From NCBI GenBank assembly GCA_020059445.1, contig JAGVCB010000190.1, positions 1 to 7,816 of the forward strand: a stretch of DNA of 7,816 nucleotides, in the 5' to 3' direction. The notes under the pieces are model-generated. The model did not search any database, had not been told where the DNA came from, and saw only the letters and a list, made by a program, of their open reading frames with translations. A program made the translations under genes and the position numbers. This stretch comes from Polynucleobacter sp. Lineage in GTDB: Bacteria; Pseudomonadota; Gammaproteobacteria; Burkholderiales; Burkholderiaceae. Shown here in pieces: positions 1 through 5,827 of the stretch (position 1 is its first letter; each line of letters opens with the position of its first letter).

Positions 1-1603
1 CTACGGCTTGAGAGCCTGTGGAGTCAAGATCATTCAAAAGGTTTCTGACCAAGCCGATCGGGTCTGCTTTTTGGAGTAGCGTTGGAATGGTTCTGATCGC
101 CAACTGAGTTGGCGATAGGGTGGCCACGTCAAAGCCTAATTGATTCAGGATGACGCGATGTTCTTGTGCTTTACCCACTTCTAATTCCGATGCGTGCATC
201 ACCACGGGTACCAAGAGTTGTTGAACTTTGATGCCTGAAGCCAAATCATCTTTAAGTTTTTCGTATAAAACTCTTTCGTGAGCTGCATGCATGTCAACCA
301 AGACCAAGCCAAATTTATTTTGAGCCAAGATGTAGATGCCATGGATTTGAGCCAAAGCATGCCCGAGGGGCAAGTCATTATTTTCTGCTTGAGTTAGTTG
401 ATCAACTGGCCGATTGTTCAGTTGAATAAAGAAGTTATCAATCTCACTTTTGCTGCTTTGGCTGAGAGGTAAGTTCTGATTACTGAGACTACTTTGATAA
501 CTCGAGCCACCTGGGCTACCCACGTGATTTGCCCACTGAGTAGTGGCATTGGAATGTTGTGTAAAGCTATAGCTTGTACCGGATTGAGCTGAGGTTTCTA
601 ATGAGTGACCTGCGGCTGTAGCAAGGGCGTGCTGAATTGCTTTGTAAATGAACTGATGAACTGCGCCACCTTCTCTGAATCTGACTTCCGTTTTGGCTGG
701 GTGCACATTAACGTCCACCAATTGAGGATCGATCTCTAATGAAAGAACCACCATTGGTTGGCGATCCCCATGCAAAACATCTTGATAGGCGCTGCGAATC
801 GCATGCTGAATCACTTTATCTCTGACAAAGCGACCGTTCACAAAACTGTATTGTTGATCTGCTCTTGCGCGACTAGAGGTTGGTTTACTGACAAATCCCC
901 TGACTATTAATGGACCAGACACATGCTCAAGAGCGATTTTGGAATTCTGAAACTCTTGGCCGAGGATGGCATCCACGCGTTGCTCAATATTGCAGGATGC
1001 CCAGCGCTCGATCACTTTGCCGTTGTGCCAAATGGCAAAACCAATATCAGGGCGAGATAAAGCAATTCTTCGAATCAGCTCTAAGCAGTGACCGAGTTCA
1101 GTGGTTGGGCTTTTTAAAAACTTTCTTCTGGCTGGGGTATTGAAATATAAATCTTGCACATCAACCGTGGTGCCAACAGGACCAGAGGAAGGGCTGACGT
1201 CACCCATGGTTTGTCCACCGTTCACCTGTATTTGCCAGGCATGATCATCTTCACTGGTTCGTGTGGTGATGCTGAATCTTGATACTGATGCAATCGATGC
1301 CAGCGCCTCACCCCTGAAGCCAAGAGAAGCTACTGATTCAAGGTCGGATAGAGAAGTGATCTTGCTGGTTGCGTGACGCTGAATGGCCAAGGGAAGTTCT
1401 GTGTGGTTAATACCTGAGCCATCATCTTGGATAGAGATTCTTTGACAACCACCTTCCTCTAATCTGATCGTGATGGCCTGTGCACCGGCATCAATGGCAT
1501 TTTCAAGGACTTCTTTCACCACTGAAGCTGGTCTCTCGACCACTTCGCCCGCTGCAATTTGACTGATCAGCGTGTCGGGCAGCGCGGCTATGACTTTTCT
1601 CAT
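1..1603 (-). CDS. mutL: DNA mismatch repair protein MutL, 3' end cut off by window edge
   Basis: MutL couples mismatch recognition by MutS to strand incision and excision. 534 codons are visible from an ATG at 1603; by comparison with relatives perhaps 80-100 C-terminal residues lie outside the window. The N-terminal GHKL ATPase is complete: IAAGEVVERPASVVKE with the presumed catalytic Glu at E31 and Mg-binding N35, DDGSGI at 60-65, RHATSKI at 76-82, GFRGEAL at 95-101, NTPARRKF from N155, and VNVHPAK with K304 matching the E. coli active-site lysine. A Ser/Gln/Asn-rich linker spans about 330-412. The C-terminal dimerisation domain follows and carries DMHAAHERVLYE at 437-448, the metal-binding motif DxHA(x)2E(x)4E of endonuclease-type MutL; E. 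coli MutL lacks it and uses MutH. The gene follows the SirB1 gene by 17 bases with no clear Shine-Dalgarno, so it is probably read from the murJ promoter. Identification is near certain. Confidence 0.97.
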   Translation of the reverse strand, partial: MRKVIAALPDTLISQIAAGEVVERPASVVKEVLENAIDAGAQAITIRLEEGGCQRISIQDDGSGINHTELPLAIQRHATSKITSLSDLESVASLGFRGEALASIASVSRFSITTRTSEDDHAWQIQVNGGQTMGDVSPSSGPVGTTVDVQDLYFNTPARRKFLKSPTTELGHCLELIRRIALSRPDIGFAIWHNGKVIERWASCNIEQRVDAILGQEFQNSKIALEHVSGPLIVRGFVSKPTSSRARADQQYSFVNGRFVRDKVIQHAIRSAYQDVLHGDRQPMVVLSLEIDPQLVDVNVHPAKTEVRFREGGAVHQFIYKAIQHALATAAGHSLETSAQSGTSYSFTQHSNATTQWANHVGSPGGSSYQSSLSNQNLPLSQSSKSEIDNFFIQLNNRPVDQLTQAENNDLPLGHALAQIHGIYILAQNKFGLVLVDMHAAHERVLYEKLKDDLASGIKVQQLLVPVVMHASELEVGKAQEHRVILNQLGFDVATLSPTQLAIRTIPTLLQKADPIGLVRNLLNDLDSTGSQAV

Positions 1604-1620
1604 AAAGCGGTTAGATTCTT

Positions 1621-2463
1621 TTATTGATGACGGTGTTGTTCTTCGAGTTCAATGATCTGCGCTCGAATCTCATCTCGGTCGCTGGCATTTTCTGTGCCAT
1701 CCAAATACGTTTGCATGTCCTCGATGGCAGGTCTGATGTAATCGAGTTGTGCCAAGGCAATACCTCTGTCTCTGATTTCTTCAAGTGCATCTGGAAGCAA
1801 AATAACCAGGCGTTGCTGAATGCCTAACAATCTTTCCCATCTTTCTTGTTGTGTGTAGATGGCTTTTAGGTTGCGCAAAAAACGAGACAAGATTTCTCGA
1901 GAACTTGATGATCTCAAGAACGCGCTCAAAGGCAATTGATACTCACCTCGATATCCTTGAGCATCCAAATATGGATCGAGCATTTGTTGTAACTCTTCTT
2001 TAGATAAAGAGGTTCCTGTCAGAGGATCTAGTATCACTTCGCCCTGAGGTAGAGATAGGCGAACCATGAAATGGTTGGGGAAAGAGACTCCTTTGATGTT
2101 CAGGCCAAGTTGCTGCCCAAGCTCCATGAAGATCAAGGCCAAAGAAATGGGAATGCCTCGTCTTGTTTCGATAACGCTGTGCAGATAAGAGTTATTTGGC
2201 TCGTAATAGTCATTACGATTTGGCCCAAACCCCAATTCTTTGTAAAAGAAGTTTTTTAAGATTTGTAATTTTTGAATTCCAGCCATTTCATGGGTGACAC
2301 GTTGCTTTAGTTTGTCACCCAATAAATCTAACTCATCAAAAACATGCTGAACCACCAAATCCGGATAGGCGTGTTGAGCAACAGCAATCGCCGCCTCTGT
2401 CAGTGGGAAATGATCGTCTTCCGATACCAGTGAGGCAAAGTAATCAAGTTGTTGTGTTGGCAT
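1621..2463 (-). CDS. SirB1 family protein (transglutaminase-like fold plus TPR-like C-terminus)
   Basis: This 280-residue soluble protein belongs to the SirB1/YchA family (Pfam Transglut_core2 type); its biochemical role is unknown. The core covers about residues 35-185. It shows the family signature NSYLHSVIETRRGIPISLAL at about 91-110, then VSFPNHFMVRL with H131, and LDP with D146. These last two would correspond to the His and Asp of a transglutaminase/protease triad. There is no cysteine anywhere in the protein, and the RGIPIS segment (102-107) lies where a nucleophilic Cys would be expected, so classical thiol catalysis is unlikely. Residues about 185-280 are helical and Arg/Leu-rich, resembling the TPR-like tail of the family. 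The gene lies 18 bases after murJ and 17 before mutL, arguing for co-transcription. The ATG at 2463 has no good Shine-Dalgarno. Family assignment is firm; function is open. Confidence 0.9.
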   Translation of the reverse strand: MPTQQLDYFASLVSEDDHFPLTEAAIAVAQHAYPDLVVQHVFDELDLLGDKLKQRVTHEMAGIQKLQILKNFFYKELGFGPNRNDYYEPNNSYLHSVIETRRGIPISLALIFMELGQQLGLNIKGVSFPNHFMVRLSLPQGEVILDPLTGTSLSKEELQQMLDPYLDAQGYRGEYQLPLSAFLRSSSSREILSRFLRNLKAIYTQQERWERLLGIQQRLVILLPDALEEIRDRGIALAQLDYIRPAIEDMQTYLDGTENASDRDEIRAQIIELEEQHRHQ

Positions 2464-2481
2464 ATTTCTAAAAAATTTGTT

Positions 2482-4044
2482 TTATGTTGCTTTGTATAAA
2501 AAATCTTTAACTCTGAAGCCCGTTAACCATAGAGTTCCTAAATAAACTCCCCCAGCCAGTGCCAACCACAAACTGAGCCAAACAATTCTGATGAATGGGG
2601 TATTTTTCAATTCTAACCAGTCATGCTGATGGGCACCGTAGTAAAAAATAATACCAATCGCCACTAAGGCAATGCTCAGTTTGAATAAAAACTTCAGCCA
2701 GCCAGCATTTTTGGCTAGCAGACCTTGTTTATGTAGTCCGCGCCACAAAAGAAAAGCATTCAGACAAGCGCCCAAGCCAATCGAAAGAGCCAGGCCTGCA
2801 TGATTTAACCAAGGAACCAAAACAATGTTGGCCAGTTGGGTCAAGACCAACACAGTGATAGCGATTTTCACAGGTGTTTTGATGTCTTGTCTTGAGTAGT
2901 ACGCAGGGGCTAATATTTTTATCAAGATCAAACCAATTAAACCAACGCCATAGGCAGCCAATGCTTGCTGAGTCATCGTCACATCCACTGCTGTGAATTG
3001 CCCATAGTGATACAAGACTGCGGCCAGGGGTTGACCAAATATAAATAATGCCAAAGCTGCTGGAGCTGCCAAGACAAACGTTAACTTCAGACCCCAATCA
3101 ACCAACTGGGTCATTTGCGTTTTATCTTCTAGTGCATTTGCTTTTGAAAGACTTGGCAATAAAACCGTACCAATTGCAACGCCGAGTAAAGCCGTTGGAA
3201 ATTCCATCAAGCGATCGGCGTATGAAAGCCAAGACACACTGCCCACTGCAAGGTGTGAAGCAATATTTGTATTGATGATGAGTGATAGCTGAGCCACTGA
3301 AACGCCAAACAGTGCTGGCAGCATCAAGTGCAATACTTTTTTTGCCCCTGGGTGATTCCATGCTTCATTGATCTTGCTTAAGCTCAATCCAATTCTAGGG
3401 AGCATGCCGATTTTTTTAAGAGCAGGGATCTGAATGGCCAGTTGGGTGATGCCGCCAATGATCACACCAATGCCCAGAGCGTAAATGGGTGTTTCAAAGA
3501 AAGGGGAGAGCAACCATGATGAAAAGATCATCGATAAATTAAGCAGAACTGGCGTAAAGGCCGGAATAGCGAACTTTTTATAGGTATTTAGGATGCCTGC
3601 AGACAATGACACCATTGAAATGAGGCCAATATAGGGGAACATGATTCGAGTCAGGGTCAAACTGGCTTCATGGGCTCCGGTCTCACGCAAGCCCGAAGCG
3701 ACCAAGAAAATGATCCACGGGGCGCCAATCACCCCCAAAATCACCGTTGCCAGCAATGCCCAGAACAACAAGGTGGCGATGGCGCCAACCATCAATGCTG
3801 TTCCTTCCTTGCCTTCTTTAGTGCTGGTTTCGCTTAAAACAGGCACAAATGCCTGAGAAAAAGCCCCTTCAGCGAATAAACGCCTCAATAAATTGGGGAT
3901 TCTGAAGGCCACATTGAAGGCATCAGTCCACTCCGAAGCCCCGTAGGTTCGAGCTATGAGGGTTTCTCGGAGCAATCCCGTGATTCGGGAGAGCATGGTA
4001 AAGCTGCTGATTTTGGCGGCTGCAGATAATAAGTTCACAGGCAT
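2482..4044 (-). CDS. murJ: Lipid II flippase MurJ (MviN)
   Basis: MurJ moves the peptidoglycan precursor lipid II across the inner membrane and is normally essential. The 520-residue product matches the family (E. coli 511) and aligns with E. coli along its whole length, with many hydrophobic stretches consistent with 14 membrane helices. Residues essential in E. coli are conserved with an offset of +2 near the N-terminus: R20 and R26 in the SRITGLLRE segment, D41 in TDAF, R54 and E59 in NLLRRLFAEGAFSQAFVP. YADRLMEFP at 275-283 contains R278, equivalent to E. coli R270. Other signatures are LNTYKKFAIPAF (152-163), LKKIGMLPRI (209-218), and FYSRQDIKTPVKIAI-like sequence (here YYSRQ) in the second half. 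The ATG at 4044 gives the expected MPVNLLSAAAKISS start. It is the first gene of the minus-strand group murJ, sirB1-like, mutL and diverges from rpsT. Confidence 0.98.
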   Translation of the reverse strand: MPVNLLSAAAKISSFTMLSRITGLLRETLIARTYGASEWTDAFNVAFRIPNLLRRLFAEGAFSQAFVPVLSETSTKEGKEGTALMVGAIATLLFWALLATVILGVIGAPWIIFLVASGLRETGAHEASLTLTRIMFPYIGLISMVSLSAGILNTYKKFAIPAFTPVLLNLSMIFSSWLLSPFFETPIYALGIGVIIGGITQLAIQIPALKKIGMLPRIGLSLSKINEAWNHPGAKKVLHLMLPALFGVSVAQLSLIINTNIASHLAVGSVSWLSYADRLMEFPTALLGVAIGTVLLPSLSKANALEDKTQMTQLVDWGLKLTFVLAAPAALALFIFGQPLAAVLYHYGQFTAVDVTMTQQALAAYGVGLIGLILIKILAPAYYSRQDIKTPVKIAITVLVLTQLANIVLVPWLNHAGLALSIGLGACLNAFLLWRGLHKQGLLAKNAGWLKFLFKLSIALVAIGIIFYYGAHQHDWLELKNTPFIRIVWLSLWLALAGGVYLGTLWLTGFRVKDFLYKAT

Positions 4045-4091
4045 AGTTTTACAGATTTCTGGCGGGGGTGGTAGCCTTCCTCAGGATAAGT

Positions 4092-4097
4092 TATAAT
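4092..4097 (+). promoter_or_regulatory. -10 element of the rpsT promoter
   Basis: A perfect TATAAT lies 35 bases upstream of the rpsT ATG, which would leave a 5' leader of roughly 28 bases carrying the ribosome binding site. The match is exact, but the -35 is weak, so the call rests on the -10 and on location. Strong ribosomal-protein promoters usually have a better -35 or an UP element; neither is evident. Confidence 0.6.
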
Positions 4098-4118
4098 CTT
4101 TTTTTTGGTAATACCCCT

Positions 4119-4123
4119 AGAGG
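4119..4123 (+). promoter_or_regulatory. Ribosome binding site of rpsT, fixing the start
   Basis: AGAGG lies 8 bases before the ATG at 4132. It supports that ATG over the in-frame TTG at 4105, which has no binding site and falls at the predicted transcription start. Confidence 0.8.
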
Positions 4124-4131
4124 TTATAAAC

Positions 4132-4398
4132 ATGGCAAATACCGCCCAAGCTCGTAAACGTGCCCGCCAGGCAGTTTCTCAAAATGAACACAACACCAGC
4201 TTGCGTTCACGTCTTCGCACAGCTATCAAGTCTGTGCGTAAAGCCGTAGATGCTGGTGATCAAGCTGCTGCAGCCAAGGTTTTCCAGGCTGCACAGGCAA
4301 CTATCGACAAGATTGCAGACAAAAAAGTAGTGCATAAAAACACTGCTGCGCGTACAAAATCACGCTTATCTGCAGCTGTTAAGGGCATGACTGCCTAA
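4132..4398 (+). CDS. rpsT: 30S ribosomal protein S20
   Basis: S20 is a primary 16S rRNA-binding protein of the small subunit, made of three long helices. The product is 88 residues, the usual length, and begins [13 protein letters not shown], the typical basic N-terminus. The rest is Lys/Arg/Ala-rich: [17 protein letters not shown] in the middle and [18 protein letters not shown] near the end, both diagnostic. The start at 4132 is chosen because it is preceded by a good AGAGG and gives the conserved N-terminus. A TTG nine codons upstream would add MVIPLEVIN, which does not belong to the family. The gene appears monocistronic: its own -10 lies just upstream and a strong terminator starts about 15 bases after the stop. 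In E. coli S20 represses its own translation and starts at UUG; here the start is ATG. Confidence 0.97.
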   Translation: MANTAQARKRARQAVSQNEHNTSLRSRLRTAIKSVRKAVDAGDQAAAAKVFQAAQATIDKIADKKVVHKNTAARTKSRLSAAVKGMTA

Positions 4399-4412
4399 TT
4401 TAGGTCAGTTTT

Positions 4413-4448
4413 AAAAAAGCCCGTTCCCTTATCCGGAGCGGGTTTTTT
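4413..4448. terminator. Intrinsic terminator between convergent rpsT and the DUF3579 gene
   Basis: An inverted repeat pairs 4414-4427 with 4435-4448. The core is GCCCGTTCC opposite GGAGCGGGT, with a 7-base loop (CTTATCC), flanked by six A on the left and six T on the right. The structure is therefore a good factor-independent terminator on both strands: for rpsT (stop at 4398) and, read from the other side, for the DUF3579 gene (stop codon at 4453-4455). Read from the minus strand the A-run supplies the U-tract. Confidence 0.92.
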
Positions 4449-4452
4449 GTTT

Positions 4453-4761
4453 CTAGTTATTTGATTTTATTGGGATTTCGCAAGCCTCAACAATCGGAAG
4501 ATTGTTATCTTTGGCAAAGTTTTTCACGAAATCCATGGCTTTTGGCTCGATATCCCTTAAGCGCTCATCTACAACCACGCATTTTGTACCTGCGATGATC
4601 AAAGGTTTAACAAAAGGTGAATATGTGAAGCGAGGGTCGCTAGGATCGTTTTCTGGTCGAAACTGAGCCATGACTCCGCAAAGTCTTTCAGCCCAATCAC
4701 TAGGACGAAATGACTTGCCATCATGCGTGAGACCTTGGATGAAGAATTGTTTGGTCGTCAC
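4453..4761 (-). CDS. DUF3579 domain-containing protein
   Basis: This 102-residue cytoplasmic protein has no signal peptide or membrane segment. It matches, from memory, the DUF3579 family, largely found in Betaproteobacteria; no function is established that I know of. Conserved-looking segments are FIQGLTHDGKSFRPSDWAERLCGVM (residues 7-31), YSPFVKPLIIAGTKCVVVDERL in the middle, and an acidic/Asn-rich helix with PIVEACEIP at the end. The start is GTG at 4761: no ATG occurs upstream in frame before a stop, and the next Met is M31, inside the conserved block. No Shine-Dalgarno precedes the GTG. A minus-strand TATACC (4778-4773) would give a leader of only a few bases, so initiation may be nearly leaderless. 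It is divergent from argF and converges on rpsT. Family call is fairly sure; role unknown. Confidence 0.85.
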   Translation of the reverse strand: MTTKQFFIQGLTHDGKSFRPSDWAERLCGVMAQFRPENDPSDPRFTYSPFVKPLIIAGTKCVVVDERLRDIEPKAMDFVKNFAKDNNLPIVEACEIPIKSNN

Positions 4762-4868
4762 GATGTGTATGCGGTATAAATGAATAATTGGTTAGGGGAA
4801 ACCCGACAATTTTAGCAGTCTAGAACTATCGTGAATCAATTATTGAATTAATCAGGTATTTGAAATTT
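4762..4868. promoter_or_regulatory. Divergent DUF3579 gene / argF intergenic region
   Basis: These 107 AT-rich bases carry both start signals. TATAAA at 4775-4780 could be a plus-strand -10 for argF, with TTGGTC at 4751-4756 a poor -35. On the minus strand TATACC (4778-4773) overlaps it and could serve the DUF3579 gene. Other features are a hairpin at 4787-4810 and TGAAT pentamers at 4781, 4832 and 4844, the last two 12 bases apart. TGAATCAATTATTGA (4832-4846) resembles an ArgR operator (TGAAT-W4-ATTCA) but has one extra spacer base and one mismatch. Which elements are real cannot be settled by eye. Confidence 0.4.
4787..4813 (+). promoter_or_regulatory. Hairpin with GAAA loop and short T-run in the argF leader
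   Basis: GGG (4795-4797) pairs with CCC (4802-4804) around a GAAA tetraloop. GTT (4791-4793) then pairs with GAC (4805-4807) and ATT (4787-4789) with AAT (4808-4810), leaving single-base bulges at G4790 and A4794. TTTT (4810-4813) follows. The form recalls a weak terminator or a 5'-end stabilising stem for the argF message. The T-run is short and the stem bulged, so confidence is low. Confidence 0.3.
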
Positions 4869-5795
4869 ATGGCGTCAAATCTTGCTGTTAGACATTATTT
4901 ACAGTTCACTGATTTCAGTGCTGATGAGTACGCCTATCTTTTAGAAAGATCAGCTTTTTTAAAAGCTAAATTCAAAAGATACGAAACCTGGCACCCACTT
5001 CATGACCGAACCTTGGCCATGATTTTTGAAAAAAATTCCACACGCACTAGATTATCTTTTGAGGCAGGCATTCACCAATTGGGTGGCCATGCTGTGTTTT
5101 TGAATACCAAAGACACCCAGTTGGGTCGGGGTGAGCCAATTGAGGATGCCGCTCAAGTGATCTCCCGGATGACTGACATCATCATGATCAGAACATTTGG
5201 CCAAGACATCATTGAGCGTTTTGCCGCTCATTCACGTGTCCCAGTGATCAACGGCTTGACCAATGAATACCATCCTTGCCAAGTATTAGCTGACATCTTC
5301 ACCTATGTAGAGCAGCGTGGCAGCATCAAGGGTAAGACTGTTTCGTGGGTGGGTGACGCTAACAACATGGCCTATACCTGGATCCAGGCGGCCGAGACTT
5401 TAGATTTCAAAGTGAATTTTTCTGCTCCTTCGGCTTATCAACTTGAGCAAAAGATGTTGAGCTCAAATGCCATGAAACATTTAACAGTTTTTGAACATCC
5501 TGCTGATGCATGTCGTGGCGCTGATTTGGTGACCACTGATGTTTGGACCAGCATGGGTTATGAAGATGAGAATCAAATCCGCTTGAAAGCTTTCAAGGGT
5601 TGGATGGTCAATGACGAGTTGATGGCTGCCGCCAACCCAGGCGCATTGTTCATGCATTGTTTGCCTGCTCATCGGGGTGAAGAAGTTTCTGCCTCAGTGA
5701 TTGATGGTCCTCAAAGCGTTGTTTGGGATGAGGCTGAAAATCGCCTGCATGTCCAAAAAGCCTTGATGGAATTTTTGCTTTGCGGCAAGTTGTAA
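4869..5795 (+). CDS. argF: Ornithine carbamoyltransferase (anabolic)
   Basis: The enzyme joins carbamoyl phosphate and L-ornithine to make citrulline in arginine biosynthesis, acting as a cytoplasmic trimer. Of 308 residues (usual family length), the carbamoyl-phosphate site is seen as STRTR at 57-61, RTFGQ and HPCQ at 135-138. The ornithine side shows VGDANNMAYTW, TDVWTSMG (D224, S228, M229; the SMG loop) and HCLPAHRGEEV with the active-site C264 after H263. All expected catalytic residues are present. The ATG at 4869 is chosen; an in-frame TTG at 4860 would add three residues but lies only 3 bases after the sole purine-rich AGG (4854-4856). With the ATG the spacing is 12 bases, so the binding site is weak. 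argG follows after 32 bases, giving consecutive pathway steps in one likely operon. Confidence 0.97.
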   Translation: MASNLAVRHYLQFTDFSADEYAYLLERSAFLKAKFKRYETWHPLHDRTLAMIFEKNSTRTRLSFEAGIHQLGGHAVFLNTKDTQLGRGEPIEDAAQVISRMTDIIMIRTFGQDIIERFAAHSRVPVINGLTNEYHPCQVLADIFTYVEQRGSIKGKTVSWVGDANNMAYTWIQAAETLDFKVNFSAPSAYQLEQKMLSSNAMKHLTVFEHPADACRGADLVTTDVWTSMGYEDENQIRLKAFKGWMVNDELMAAANPGALFMHCLPAHRGEEVSASVIDGPQSVVWDEAENRLHVQKALMEFLLCGKL

Positions 5796-5827
5796 TTTTT
5801 ACTTAAACTTTAATTAATAAGATAGAT

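Larger units (their letters stand above)
4045..4131. promoter_or_regulatory. Divergent murJ / rpsT intergenic region
   Basis: These 87 bases hold the start signals of murJ (minus) and rpsT (plus). On the plus strand a perfect TATAAT at 4092-4097 is followed by a run of eight T (4099-4106), with a predicted start of transcription around 4104. No good TTGACA-like -35 sits at the right distance (about 4069-4074 reads TGGTAG). On the minus strand TATAAC overlaps the same place (4095-4090), but its -35 is also poor. The half nearer murJ is G-rich on the plus strand (GGCGGGGGTGG at 4061-4071). The murJ ATG has no clear Shine-Dalgarno. Confidence 0.55.

Noticed and set aside
535..625. Ser/Gln/Asn-rich stretch in mutL considered as a repeat or insertion.
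   Set aside because: It lies in the linker between the MutL domains, which is normally variable and polar; no true tandem repeat is present and the frame is intact.
910..1143. Open frame of 77 codons on the plus strand.
   Set aside because: It lies wholly within mutL on the opposite strand, whose conserved motifs cover the region; the translation resembles no family and has no binding site.
2729..3361. Minus-strand frames of 122 and 79 codons in another frame inside murJ, and a plus-strand frame at 3048-3275.
   Set aside because: murJ is intact and conserved throughout; these are shadows with low-complexity translations unlike known proteins.
4105..4131. In-frame TTG extension of rpsT by nine residues.
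   Set aside because: It lies at the predicted transcription start with no ribosome binding site; the ATG at 4132 has AGAGG at good spacing and gives the standard S20 N-terminus.
4860..4868. In-frame TTG start for argF three codons upstream.
   Set aside because: The only purine-rich element is 3 bases away, too close; the ATG at 4869 is preferred, though the N-terminus is variable in this family.
5796..5827. Possible promoter between argF and argG.
   Set aside because: The gap is only AT-rich, 32 bases long, with no convincing -35/-10 pair and no terminator after argF.
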